From Bacillota bacterium (lineage in GTDB: Bacteria; Bacillota; Clostridia; Christensenellales; Aristaeellaceae), in assembly GCA_023398575.1 (NCBI GenBank), contig JAEWSC010000012.1, positions 1 to 64,000 on the forward strand: DNA of 64,000 nt, read 5' to 3'. Numbering within the stretch: position 1 is the stretch's first letter; each line of letters begins with the position of its first letter. The notes below the pieces were generated by a model, which saw nothing but the letters and a program-made list of their open reading frames with translations, had not been told where the DNA came from and made no database searches. Below, in pieces: positions 46,079 through 54,504 of this stretch. A program made the position numbers and the translations under genes.

Positions 46079-46163
46079 CTGTGTGGAAATTTCATTTTCC
46101 CGTTGCTTTTTTGAACGGGACCGTGTACAATACTCCCACAGGGGAGGACATACCTCCACACAG
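46079..46163 (-). promoter_or_regulatory. Folded 5' leader of rpoB
   Basis: On the minus strand CTGTGTGGA (46163-46155) can pair with TCCACACAG (46087-46079) across about 67 nt. Smaller hairpins with CCCGTT/AACGGG and a GGAG/CTCC stem lie inside. The leader is about 140 nt long. No T tract ends it, so translation control or a ribosomal-protein-type site is possible. Confidence 0.5.
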
Positions 46164-46186
46164 TAACGATACTGATGCAAGTTTAA

Positions 46187-46215
46187 AGTCTATCACGATT
46201 CCCAAACCTTGTCAA
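46187..46215 (-). promoter_or_regulatory. Promoter of rpoB-rpoC
   Basis: On the minus strand TTGACA (46215-46210) and TAGACT (46192-46187) at 17 bp. The transcript would start near 46180, about 145 nt before rpoB. Confidence 0.75.
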
Positions 46216-46364
46216 GGCCGGGTTTTGCTTTTTTTATGCTTTTCAAATAATTTTACGCAAATAGATATGAACCACGCAAAAAGTGACAAGAAACCCTGCG
46301 TATCTGCGCAACTAGGTCCCCTGTTACTTTTTTGTTGTTTTGGCTGCAAATCGGTTATTGAGCT

Positions 46365-46760
46365 TTATGGCTTTTTAAATTGGCCGATTTTTCGATCCAT
46401 GCTGGAGATATGCTGGGTCAGCCACTGCACGACCAGTTGATTGGCATTAAGGATCACCAGCAGGTTTCCGCCAGAAGCAGAATAATCTGCCCGAAGCTTT
46501 GCAAGCTGTCGAACAAACTCGGTATGCGCCGTTTTTTGCTCGTTGTAACCGGGATATCCGATGATGAGCATATATTTTTCTTCATCGGCAAAGTGCTTTT
46601 TGGTATAGTCCTCCAAAAAGTTAAGAAGTTCGCCTACACGTTCTTTGCCTTGATTATTTTTACTGGCCTCAAACAGCTTGTCTGCCTGTTCAACCAGTGT
46701 CTTGTGCTGGGCGTCGATTTGGGCAACACCAATGGAAAGCGTAGGTGACCAAGGCATCAT
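46365..46760 (-). CDS. Bacteriohemerythrin
   Basis: A 131-residue four-helix diiron oxygen-binding protein. The metal ligands are visible as DAQHKTLVEQAD (His and following Glu position), HFADEEKYM, HTEFV and WLTQHISSMD. Such proteins carry or detect oxygen in microaerobic or anaerobic cells. It is a close paralogue of the next gene (most of the GELLNFLEDYTKKHFADEEK block is shared). The start is ATG 46760 or 46757 behind GGGGGAA. Confidence 0.95.
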   Translation of the reverse strand: MMPWSPTLSIGVAQIDAQHKTLVEQADKLFEASKNNQGKERVGELLNFLEDYTKKHFADEEKYMLIIGYPGYNEQKTAHTEFVRQLAKLRADYSASGGNLLVILNANQLVVQWLTQHISSMDRKIGQFKKP

Positions 46761-46969
46761 TATTTCCCCCTTATTATTAATAGATGTAAATGAGGTTTAG
46801 CTGCCTTCAGTGTTTGAGAATATTGAAACATTTTCACCATAACACCAATTCAGCAATCGGGTAGTAGGTGATGCAGCATGTAAATTTTGAAAACTACCCC
46901 GGCCGGCATGCCATATGGCTGAGCAGACCAGGGTGGTTGATAATCTTTTCAAACCATGTGCGTATGAAA

Positions 46970-47362
46970 TCAGCCTTTAGTAAACTGGCCGATCTTTTTA
47001 TCCATGTTGGAAATATGTTGTGTCAGCCACTGCAGCACCAACTGGTTAGCATTGAGGATCACCAGCAGGTTTCCGCCGGAAGCAGCGTAATCGGTGCGAA
47101 GCTTGGCAAGCTGGCGTATAAACTCGGTATGAGCTGCCTTCTGCTCATTATAGGCGGGATACTTGATGCTTAGCATATATTTCTCTTCGTCAGCAAAATG
47201 CTTTTTCGTATAATCCTCCAAAAAGTTTAGCAGCTCGCCAACGTACTCCTTGGCCTGGTTATTCTTTCCGGCTTCGAACAATTTGTCGGCTTTTTCAAAC
47301 CATGTTTTATGCTGATCATCAATCATAGAAACACCGACTGACAAGTTTGATGTCCAAGGCAT
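46970..47362 (-). CDS. Bacteriohemerythrin (second copy)
   Basis: A 130-residue paralogue of the neighbouring hemerythrin, with identical ligand pattern (DDQHKTWFEKAD, HFADEEKYM, HTEFI, WLTQHISNMD). The two copies are similar across their length, so they arose by tandem duplication. It starts with ATG 47362 behind GAGGAGGG and has its own promoter at 47412-47440. Confidence 0.95.
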   Translation of the reverse strand: MPWTSNLSVGVSMIDDQHKTWFEKADKLFEAGKNNQAKEYVGELLNFLEDYTKKHFADEEKYMLSIKYPAYNEQKAAHTEFIRQLAKLRTDYAASGGNLLVILNANQLVLQWLTQHISNMDKKIGQFTKG

Positions 47363-47411
47363 TGGTATCCCTCCTCATGTGTACGAATGTGTTTCGCGCT
47401 TATTCTACATT

Positions 47412-47440
47412 ATTTTACATCCATTTGATCTGATAATCAA
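47412..47440 (-). promoter_or_regulatory. Promoter of the second hemerythrin gene
   Basis: On the minus strand TTGATT (47440-47435) and TAAAAT (47417-47412) at 17 bp. Confidence 0.6.
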
Positions 47441-47581
47441 GCTTATCATTGGAAAAATAATGCTAATATATGATGGATGAATAAGTGGGACCGGTTTTCT
47501 TTCCCTGTATGCAGAATTCTCGCGCTACTCGATTATAATAGAAGGAAACCAAAGCAGTAGAAGAGAAAGCTTATTTGCGGC

Positions 47582-50062
47582 ATGTTGCGAGATGGGGCAA
47601 ATCACCGTTCAAACCGTATGATAAGTTATGAATACACGTATGGAGATGCGTGTATACTAATACAAAGGATAACGATAATAGTGTCAAGTACATGCATTGT
47701 TCATCGCCACGCTTTAATTAAGCAGCTCGATAAAGAATCAAAGGCCTATAGCGTTCTTTATATTGGCGCGCAAACTGGTTGGGGCAAGACAACTGTGATA
47801 AAGAGCTGGATGAGGGTATCAGCAAATCATTTTGTGTATCTTCACGCGGGCCAAGATGATTTTTGTGACCGGCTGTGTGCTCTCGTGAAAAAACCTGTTG
47901 CACGTATGATTGTGGATGATGCACAATGCATTTCTGATCAGCTGATAATTGATAGGATCATGCAGCTGATTGATGATATGCCTCGAGCCAGTTGTCTAAT
48001 AATCGCCGGACGCTCTGCTTTATTGCCGTGGCTTAAGCCATTTGTCGCTTCAAACCAGATTTGTGTTTTCGATGCGGAATGGTTACGCTTTTCCAGTGAA
48101 GAAACGATTAAATTGCTCCAATTAAGGGGAATTGCATGGGATACACGTCTTATTAACCAGATAATGAGCACATCAAAAGGGTGGCCGCTTGGTGTAAGTC
48201 TTCTGGCTGCCAGGCTTCAAAAGGAACCTGTATTTAGTGAAGCACTTAGCAGTCTTGCAGACATGGATGTCTTCGACATTTTTGATGTTACAATATTTAT
48301 ACAATGGGAAGATGATATTCGACACTTCATGTTGTGCATGGCATCATTCCAATCATTTACTGCTCAAATGGCTGCGATGGTTACTGGAAAGCCAAACGTG
48401 GAAGCGATCTTGTCCAGAATTATGCGTACCAGCAGCTTTCTTACCTTTCAAGGGTCTGATACATACACAGTCGTTCCTCTATTTCATCGGTATCTGATGA
48501 AAAAGCAGAAGGAAATGTGCAGTCCTGATTTTATTCGTCAGCAATACTTTACCGCTGGCTTATATTATGAGAGGGTCGATGATCTTTTTCATGCACTAAA
48601 GTGCTATGAAAAAGCTGATGATAGGGAAAAGATAACAGAACTGCTTATGGAGAATGCCTGCCGAAGTGCCATTAATGCGTGCTTTCCGGAAATGACTGAC
48701 TACTATTTACGTTTACCCAATCAGACTGTTCTAGCATCGCCAGAATTGATGTGTGCCTTGGCAATGCTTTATTCCTTACGCTGCCAGGTGGATGAAAGCG
48801 AGGCATGGGTTCGTGCCTTGGAGGATTTCCGGTCCTCTGTACCTAAAGGCGGCAGCCAGTACAAATCGTCCGTAGAATCACTTGCTTATCTTTATATCGC
48901 CTTGCCACACCGAAGCTCAAAACAGATTGTGCGATTGATTATGGATGCAGTTAAGATACCAATTATAGGCACTACAAGGCTTGCAGAAATCAGTGTTACA
49001 GGGAATTGTCCTAGCTTGATGAATGGAGGCAAGGATTTTTGCGCTTGGGTTCCCCATGCGAATATTCTGTATAAATTACTGAAAACCCCTATCGAGTATG
49101 TCTTTAAGCACAATGGTGCAGGCGTTGCTGATATAGCCATTGGTGAAGTTCTTTATGAAAAAGGCTTATCTGCAAATGATACAGAAGCGATGACTCGTTT
49201 GAATGCGGGGATTTCAGAGGCGGAAGCCAATGGCACGTTAGAACTGCAGTTTGCGGCCAATGGTATTCTTGCGAAACTCCTTATGGCAAAAGGAAGCATG
49301 GATACGGCAGTTTCCTTGATTGAAAAATGTTACAAAAAGGCACAGGGAAAACACGCATGGTTGCTTGTTAAGAATATTCGGGCATTCCAAATCCGGCAAT
49401 GCCTTCTGCGTAATAGGTTAGTCGAAGTGAAGGAATGGGTGGATCTGGAAGCACCTGATGAACTAAGCGATTTTTGTATTCTTGAGCGGTACCGCTATTT
49501 GACGAAGATACGTGCCTATATAATGCTAAAGGATTGGTCAAAAGCTGAATTGCTCATTAGCCGAATGCGAAGTTACTATGAAAAATATCATCGGCCTTTC
49601 GGCTTAATGGAATCAACCCTTCTTTATGCGATTGTGCTTTATCGCAGTAATGATATTGCATGGCGTGAACTGTTTGGACAAGTGCTGGATTTTTGCAAGA
49701 AATATGGCTTTGTCCGACTGATCGCAGACGAAGGCGCAGCTTCCTTGGAATTGATGAGAGCCTATCAGCCTACATATCCATTTGCTCTTTACCAACAGTT
49801 GATGGAAGCAACGCGCAGACATGCGATTCTTTACCCCGATTATTTGAGGGGACAGTTGGGAGGAGTAATCACCATGACAGAGGCAGAGATGAATGTACTT
49901 CGTTTATTGGCACAAGGCAAAACGAATAGCGAAATCTGCTTATTGCTAGGTATCTCCTTGCGAACTGTAAAATTTCATGCGTCGAACATATATGCAAAAC
50001 TGTGTGTTTCCAATCGTGCTGAAGCCGTAAAAGCGATTTCCTCTTTGGGTTGGAATTTGTAA
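47582..50062 (+). CDS. Large ATP-binding LuxR-type regulator (MalT/LAL-like)
   Basis: An 826-residue protein. A P-loop GAQTGWGKTT (about residues 62-71) with Walker B-like MIVDDAQ opens a STAND-type ATPase. A long helical repeat region (about 300-740) follows, and a LuxR helix-turn-helix closes the protein (about 765-826, MTEAEMNVLRLLAQGKTNSEI). Such proteins bind a ligand and activate transcription. The start is uncertain; ATG 47582 is used, ATG 47618 is possible. It faces a secreted-protein gene downstream on the same strand, a likely target or partner. The signal is unknown. Confidence 0.85.
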   Translation: MLRDGANHRSNRMISYEYTYGDACILIQRITIIVSSTCIVHRHALIKQLDKESKAYSVLYIGAQTGWGKTTVIKSWMRVSANHFVYLHAGQDDFCDRLCALVKKPVARMIVDDAQCISDQLIIDRIMQLIDDMPRASCLIIAGRSALLPWLKPFVASNQICVFDAEWLRFSSEETIKLLQLRGIAWDTRLINQIMSTSKGWPLGVSLLAARLQKEPVFSEALSSLADMDVFDIFDVTIFIQWEDDIRHFMLCMASFQSFTAQMAAMVTGKPNVEAILSRIMRTSSFLTFQGSDTYTVVPLFHRYLMKKQKEMCSPDFIRQQYFTAGLYYERVDDLFHALKCYEKADDREKITELLMENACRSAINACFPEMTDYYLRLPNQTVLASPELMCALAMLYSLRCQVDESEAWVRALEDFRSSVPKGGSQYKSSVESLAYLYIALPHRSSKQIVRLIMDAVKIPIIGTTRLAEISVTGNCPSLMNGGKDFCAWVPHANILYKLLKTPIEYVFKHNGAGVADIAIGEVLYEKGLSANDTEAMTRLNAGISEAEANGTLELQFAANGILAKLLMAKGSMDTAVSLIEKCYKKAQGKHAWLLVKNIRAFQIRQCLLRNRLVEVKEWVDLEAPDELSDFCILERYRYLTKIRAYIMLKDWSKAELLISRMRSYYEKYHRPFGLMESTLLYAIVLYRSNDIAWRELFGQVLDFCKKYGFVRLIADEGAASLELMRAYQPTYPFALYQQLMEATRRHAILYPDYLRGQLGGVITMTEAEMNVLRLLAQGKTNSEICLLLGISLRTVKFHASNIYAKLCVSNRAEAVKAISSLGWNL

Positions 50063-50128
50063 AAGATGACTTGGAGATGCATCATCCTGTACTTTGGTAC
50101 AGTGTATGGATAGAGGGGAGGTGCTAAA

Positions 50129-50179
50129 ATGCTCCGAGTGGCAAAAAGCCACCAGAGAAAGGGATGGTACTCCTTATGA
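50129..50179 (+). CDS. Short leader ORF (16 codons) coupled to the secreted protein gene
   Basis: MLRVAKSHQRKGWYSL is read from ATG 50129, behind a strong AGGGGAGGTG ribosome site 7 nt away. Its stop TGA (50177-50179) overlaps the ATG of the next gene in an ATGA junction. A hairpin GTGGC/GCCAC (50138-50152) lies inside it. The main gene has no good ribosome site of its own at 50176, so the leader probably controls its translation. Not confirmed by conservation. Confidence 0.5.
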   Translation: MLRVAKSHQRKGWYSL

Positions 50180-50715
50180 AGAAACTGATTTCCCTCATGA
50201 TCTCCTTGGTTATTTGCATGTTCTCCATCAGCGCATTGTGTGAAACCGCACAAGAAAGCACAGAGCCGACCATTATCAATGTTGAGGCTGCTTATGAAGG
50301 TGCCGAACTGAAGATTGAGGCCGCCGGCATAGGCATACTGGTTCCGGTGGATTGGACGGCCGCCGAAGTCACGGAAGACCAGGCAGCTCAGGGATTAGTA
50401 TATCAATGCGTCAGCCCTGATGGCACTGTGACAATGCAAATTCTGTGTGCTCAAACAGAAGGTCAGACAATGGATACCACTTACGAAACGCTGGCTGCTG
50501 CCCAAGGAATTGCTGATCTTACGAAAGTTATTATCAACGAAATAGGCTACATTGGCTATTCAGTTGTCGAAAGTAATTCCGCCTGCATGGTAACAGAAAT
50601 TCAAGATGGAATGTTCTTATCTTTCATTTTTATTCCCATGGATACTGCTGCCGCGGAGGCGTTGGGAACGCTTCCGTTTGAAGTAGCAAGCTCTCTTCAT
50701 CTGCTTGAGCAATAA
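50176..50715 (+). CDS. Secreted protein downstream of the LuxR-type regulator
   Basis: A 179-residue exported protein. A signal peptide (about residues 1-21, KKLISLMISLVICMFSISAL) precedes an acidic mature part beginning ETAQESTEPTI. I do not recognise its family. ATG 50176 is preferred because it overlaps the stop of the leader ORF; ATG 50164 in the same frame is an alternative. It is placed directly after the large regulator, so it may be regulated by it. Confidence 0.7.
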   Translation: MKKLISLMISLVICMFSISALCETAQESTEPTIINVEAAYEGAELKIEAAGIGILVPVDWTAAEVTEDQAAQGLVYQCVSPDGTVTMQILCAQTEGQTMDTTYETLAAAQGIADLTKVIINEIGYIGYSVVESNSACMVTEIQDGMFLSFIFIPMDTAAAEALGTLPFEVASSLHLLEQ

Positions 50716-50817
50716 GCAGATGTCTTTATGAGTCTGTGAACATATGCGGCTGAAATAAAGAGAAAATTGGAAGTGTATTCTATACGCTTGGAAATATTTC
50801 ATGTCAAGTAGCCAATA

Positions 50818-50852
50818 GAGCTTGGTATCTGTGTTGAACAGATGCCAAGCTC
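50818..50852. terminator. Terminator between convergent genes
   Basis: GAGCTTGGTATCTG (50818-50831) pairs with CAGATGCCAAGCTC (50839-50852), with G-T wobble. Short T runs flank it on the right. Confidence 0.6.
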
Positions 50853-50905
50853 TTCGTTCTTAGAATCAAATAGGGGGTTACTTCACAGCGCTGGATAATT
50901 GATGC

Positions 50906-51334
50906 TCATAGACTGCTTAACGACTCGAACAGCGCCCCTTCTATACCGACTATTTCATCAAGGGGTATCGTTGTCCCATCGGTCATAATAATCATCCGTT
51001 TGTATGTATCGATCCTTTTTACTGTGCTGTTAGTAGTAGCGTAAGACCCACCGCTTTTCATCGTATCTGGCTGAAAGTAGGTAACTGCGATTTCTGGCTG
51101 CTCTGCAATTCGCTCCGCAATCATTTGCAACCTATCGTTTAAAGCACTTGTTGAGCATTCATCCATTTCCACTCGCTCATCAGTCAGCCTCGCGGTTTCT
51201 TTGATGGCGGCGTCATAGCCGGTCAATGCTGCAAAGGGAGAAAATTGAGATGCACGATCAATCGCCGTCATATGAGGACGCATGATAGAAGAATGGCGCG
51301 GCTGATTTATTATGTCGTCATGTTCGTTTTTCAT
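50906..51334 (-). CDS. YolD-like protein
   Basis: A 142-residue protein with the YolD-like pattern: RPHMTAIDRASQFSPFAALTGYDAAIKETARLTDER, then a C-terminal beta domain ending in DGTTIPLDEIVGIEG. YolD-like proteins accompany Y-family polymerases and are thought to regulate them or bind to the same DNA damage complex. Its start overlaps the polymerase stop by 4 nt, showing translational coupling. Confidence 0.9.
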   Translation of the reverse strand: MKNEHDDIINQPRHSSIMRPHMTAIDRASQFSPFAALTGYDAAIKETARLTDERVEMDECSTSALNDRLQMIAERIAEQPEIAVTYFQPDTMKSGGSYATTNSTVKRIDTYKRMIIMTDGTTIPLDEIVGIEGALFESLSSL

Positions 51335-52854
51335 GCCTTGTGCCCTCCAATCTGTCTGTTTCGATCGACGGTGGTCGCGCCATCCTGCAAATTCATGCCC
51401 TTTAGAATAGCGTTTTTTCCGTGCCTCTTCTTGATTGACAGCATTGTCACCTGCATCCGCTTTTCACGTGTCAGGGCGGCTTCCTCGGCTTCTTTCAGCG
51501 CTTGGACAGCCGAGTAATCAGTAAACAGATCAAGTTGCTCAATGGTGTCTTTCTTTTGTGCGATTGCTTCATCAACAACGTGATTCGCTGTGATGTTGAT
51601 CCGCCTGACCAGAAGATTTTTGTCAACGATGCGCTCAAACAGCTCTGTGACGGCATCTAGGAGCAGCTTTGTAGAGGAGGTCTGCCTGTTAAGGTTCACC
51701 GAACCATGTGCCGATTTCGGAACGGCGCGACCATAGCCATCAGTTGTGATTGCTCCGTGATAGGTTTTCTTTATCATCGGATCAGCCAGACTTTCAATAT
51801 CATATCCAACCGCCAAAACAAGCTGATCTGTCACGACTTTTTTATCGACCAGATCGAGCGCCAGTAGATCGGTCATTTCGCGCGCGATCAATTTTGCTCT
51901 GTCAAAGGTATAAGCGCTGTGCAACACCTGTCCCGATCCAATGCTGTTTGAACTTGGCTTGTATGCCTTAATGTTGGCCATTGTGCAGGGCTCCCAGCCC
52001 CACGCATGGTCGATTAGCAGCTCGGCATTGATGCCAAAAAGCTTGTACAGCAAATCCTCGTTGTGAAAATCGACAGGTTTTCCGAGGGAGCAGCGTGCGA
52101 TATCGCCCATCGTAAAAAGGCCGTGTTCCTCCAGTTTTTTCGCATACCCTCTGCCGACGCGCCAGAAGTCTGTCAGAGGCCGGTGTGACCATAGCAAGCG
52201 ACGGTAGCTCATTTCGTCGAGTTCAGCAATCCGTAAGCCGTTGGCGTCAGGCGAGATATGCTTTGCCTGGATGTCCATTGCGACCTTGCTGAGGTACAGG
52301 TTCGTGCCGATGCCCGCCGCCGCTGTGATACCAACCGTTTTGAGCACATCCTGAATCATTTCCGATGCAAGCTCACGGGCCGTGAGGCTGTAGGTCTTCA
52401 GGTAAGCGGTGGCGTCTATAAATACCTCATCGATTGAATAGACGTGAATATCTTCTGGTGCGATATACTTCAAGTAAACGTTATAGATGCGCGTACTATA
52501 CGCTATATACAGAGCCATTCGTGGCGGCGCAACGATGTAGTCAAGAGAGAGAGCTGGCATAAACTTCAAATCATTATCGTTGAAGGAAGCGCCGGAAAAG
52601 GTATGTCCCGGTGCTTTGCGCCGCCGCTCCGCGTTTACCTCCCCGACTTTTTGAACGACCTCAAATAGCCTTGACCTGCCGGAGATGCCATACGCTTTGA
52701 GAGACGGGGTGACGGCAAGGCAGATGGTCTTTTCAGTGCGGCTGGCGTCAGCGACGACAAGGTTGGTGGTCAGCGGATCAAGCTGCCGCTCGATGCATTC
52801 CACCGAGGCATAGAAGGATTTCAGATCAATGGCGATATATACTCTGTCGTTCAT
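51331..52854 (-). CDS. Y-family DNA polymerase (UvrX/YqjW type)
   Basis: A 507-residue translesion polymerase. The palm opens with YIAIDLKSFYASVECIER; YSIDEVFIDATAYL has the catalytic Asp-Glu pair; the thumb has AAAGIGTNLYLSKVAMD. The little-finger region and a C-terminal tail follow. It lets replication pass DNA lesions. A LexA box and a strong promoter about 160-200 nt upstream show that the operon is SOS-controlled. Confidence 0.93.
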   Translation of the reverse strand: MNDRVYIAIDLKSFYASVECIERQLDPLTTNLVVADASRTEKTICLAVTPSLKAYGISGRSRLFEVVQKVGEVNAERRRKAPGHTFSGASFNDNDLKFMPALSLDYIVAPPRMALYIAYSTRIYNVYLKYIAPEDIHVYSIDEVFIDATAYLKTYSLTARELASEMIQDVLKTVGITAAAGIGTNLYLSKVAMDIQAKHISPDANGLRIAELDEMSYRRLLWSHRPLTDFWRVGRGYAKKLEEHGLFTMGDIARCSLGKPVDFHNEDLLYKLFGINAELLIDHAWGWEPCTMANIKAYKPSSNSIGSGQVLHSAYTFDRAKLIAREMTDLLALDLVDKKVVTDQLVLAVGYDIESLADPMIKKTYHGAITTDGYGRAVPKSAHGSVNLNRQTSSTKLLLDAVTELFERIVDKNLLVRRINITANHVVDEAIAQKKDTIEQLDLFTDYSAVQALKEAEEAALTREKRMQVTMLSIKKRHGKNAILKGMNLQDGATTVDRNRQIGGHKA

Positions 52855-53010
52855 GATTTTCTCCGGCCACCTCTATAAAAAATCATTCGCTTGTCAACTT
52901 AAGCCGCATCAGCTACACAGCCCAATGAACTTCTTTTGTAAAGTGGTCGTGGTGAATATGTAATGCTATGCCGTGCTTCCTTAGCCCACTACACCGTTTT
53001 TTATAAATAG

Positions 53011-53022
53011 GAACATACGTTC
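53011..53022. promoter_or_regulatory. LexA (SOS) box
   Basis: GAACATACGTTC is a perfect palindrome and matches the Gram-positive LexA/DinR consensus GAACN4GTTC. It lies just downstream of the -10 of the polymerase promoter, where repressor binding would block initiation. Confidence 0.8.
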
Positions 53023-53028
53023 TGATAA

Positions 53029-53057
53029 AGTATAGCCTGTATCGATCTCTCTGTCAA
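53029..53057 (-). promoter_or_regulatory. Promoter of the polymerase-YolD operon
   Basis: On the minus strand TTGACA (53057-53052) and TATACT (53034-53029) at 17 bp. The LexA box begins 6 bp after the -10. The rest of the 160-nt leader shows nothing clear. Confidence 0.8.
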
Positions 53058-53170
53058 CAGGGTTGGGTTCGATTTTGTTGGATAGGGCTGAGGATGCACA
53101 CATCGAGGAAAAAGTTCCTGTGCCCACTTTTGTTCCCAAAACATCCACGATATATGCGCCTGCAAAATGC

Positions 53171-53195
53171 AAAAAAACCCTTGAATATTCAAGGG
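53171..53195 (-). terminator. Former tRNA terminator
   Basis: On the minus strand CCCTTGAA/TTCAAGGG form an 8-bp stem followed by seven T. It follows directly after the tRNA fragment, as expected for a tRNA gene end. Confidence 0.8.
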
Positions 53196-53201
53196 CTTTC
53201 A

Positions 53202-53248
53202 TGGTGGGATTAAATGGGCTCGAACCATCGACCTCCACGATGTCAACG
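53202..53248 (-). other. 3' fragment of tRNA-Val(GAC): candidate attachment site of a genomic island
   Basis: On the minus strand the fragment begins at the anticodon loop (TTGACAT, anticodon GAC). It includes the 3' anticodon arm CGTGG, the T arm GATGG-TTCGAGC-CCATT, the 3' acceptor TAATCCC, A and CCA. The 5' half (acceptor, D arm, 5' anticodon stem) is missing and replaced by unrelated sequence. This is the pattern left when an element integrates at the anticodon loop of a tRNA gene. The island should extend to higher coordinates. Confidence 0.75.
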
Positions 53249-53413
53249 ACCATTGCCAGTATTTTCTCGTCTTTTTCCGTGATATTAAGTGTATTGCTTC
53301 ATATGGAATGTATTTTGTAGTGATATTGAGTTTTTTTTGATTCGGGGTAAAGAATAGGGGTAAATCAAATATATTGGCTCTGCATAAAGATGAATAGTAT
53401 GTTTGAGCCAATC

Positions 53414-54430
53414 TTAATCAGGATACTGATAATCAATACCATTTTCCATAGCCCATGTTTCAGCATATGAATCACTAACCACAGTAAGTATGATGCCTTC
53501 GTCGAACACATCATCGCCTATGTATTCAAGCCTTTCAGGTAACATGATAGAAGTGAGGTTTTCGCAAAGGGAAAATGCCCAATCACCAATTGACTCAAGT
53601 TCTTCCGGCAACATGATAGATGTGAGCTTTTCGCTACCGAAAAACGCATCATCGCCGATGGACTTAATTCCAGCAGGAACAGTGTAAGTTTTACTTTTCC
53701 TACCAATCGGATAGGCTATTAGTTTTTCTTCGACTATGTTGAAGAGTACGCCATCAATTTGGGTAAACACAGGATTATTCGGTGCCACAGAAATTTTTGA
53801 TAAGCTTTCACAGTTCGCAAATGGATTACTTCCAATTGTTTCGATGCTATTAGGCAACGTAACCTTAGTAAGCTTCCTGCAGTTGTCAAAAGCATAGTCA
53901 CTAATTGTCTCAAGTCCTTCTGGCAATGTTATGGAGGTGAGGTTATCGCAACGTAAAAATGCATGCTTACCAATGGATTTTATCTCGGCGGGAACAGAGT
54001 AGGACTTCCCTTTTTTCTTGACAGGATAGGCTATTAGTGTTTTATCAGTTTTGTTGAAAAGTACACCATCGATTTGGGTAAACACGGGATTATCTGGTGC
54101 TACTAAAATCTCTGCCAAGCTTTCACAAACGCCAAATGAATCGCTATCTATTATTTCAACACTATCTGGCAGTGTTACTGTGGTGAGGTTATAGCCATTT
54201 TCAAACGCATGATAGCCAATGGTCTTCACCGGATAACCTTCTATCGAGGATGGAACAGTTAAACTTTCTTCCTGACCAAAATATTCGACAATAGTCGCCA
54301 CATTACTGCTATCCAGCGTATAGTGATAATCTCCTGAACGTTCCGGTATAACCAGTTTTGTACTCTCGCCGCTCGCAGGCAGCATCGGTGCCATCATAAG
54401 GCAAAGCAAGATGCAAAGCATTTTCTTCAT
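53414..54430 (-). CDS. Secreted BspA-type leucine-rich repeat protein
   Basis: A 338-residue exported protein. A signal peptide (about 1-20) is followed by BspA-like (LRR_5) repeats such as YDFDNC/LTSITLPEGLETI and IKSIGKHAF. Two long blocks of about 85 residues, each holding VFTQIDGVLFN, LIAYP and SVPA/TVPA, are clear duplicates. Such proteins bind host or bacterial surfaces. No cell-wall anchor is visible. It sits at the left end of the suspected island. Confidence 0.85.
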   Translation of the reverse strand: MKKMLCILLCLMMAPMLPASGESTKLVIPERSGDYHYTLDSSNVATIVEYFGQEESLTVPSSIEGYPVKTIGYHAFENGYNLTTVTLPDSVEIIDSDSFGVCESLAEILVAPDNPVFTQIDGVLFNKTDKTLIAYPVKKKGKSYSVPAEIKSIGKHAFLRCDNLTSITLPEGLETISDYAFDNCRKLTKVTLPNSIETIGSNPFANCESLSKISVAPNNPVFTQIDGVLFNIVEEKLIAYPIGRKSKTYTVPAGIKSIGDDAFFGSEKLTSIMLPEELESIGDWAFSLCENLTSIMLPERLEYIGDDVFDEGIILTVVSDSYAETWAMENGIDYQYPD

Positions 54431-54504
54431 GGTTGACTCTCCAATTACATTTTTTATATCTACTGGTGTGGATGAATACCTGACTTCTATACAAGGAGTT
54501 TTAT

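Noticed and set aside
53063..53320. Plus-strand frame with NGLEPSTSTMS
   Set aside because: This is a known false frame created by reading a tRNA 3' half on the opposite strand. It is explained by the tRNA-Val fragment.
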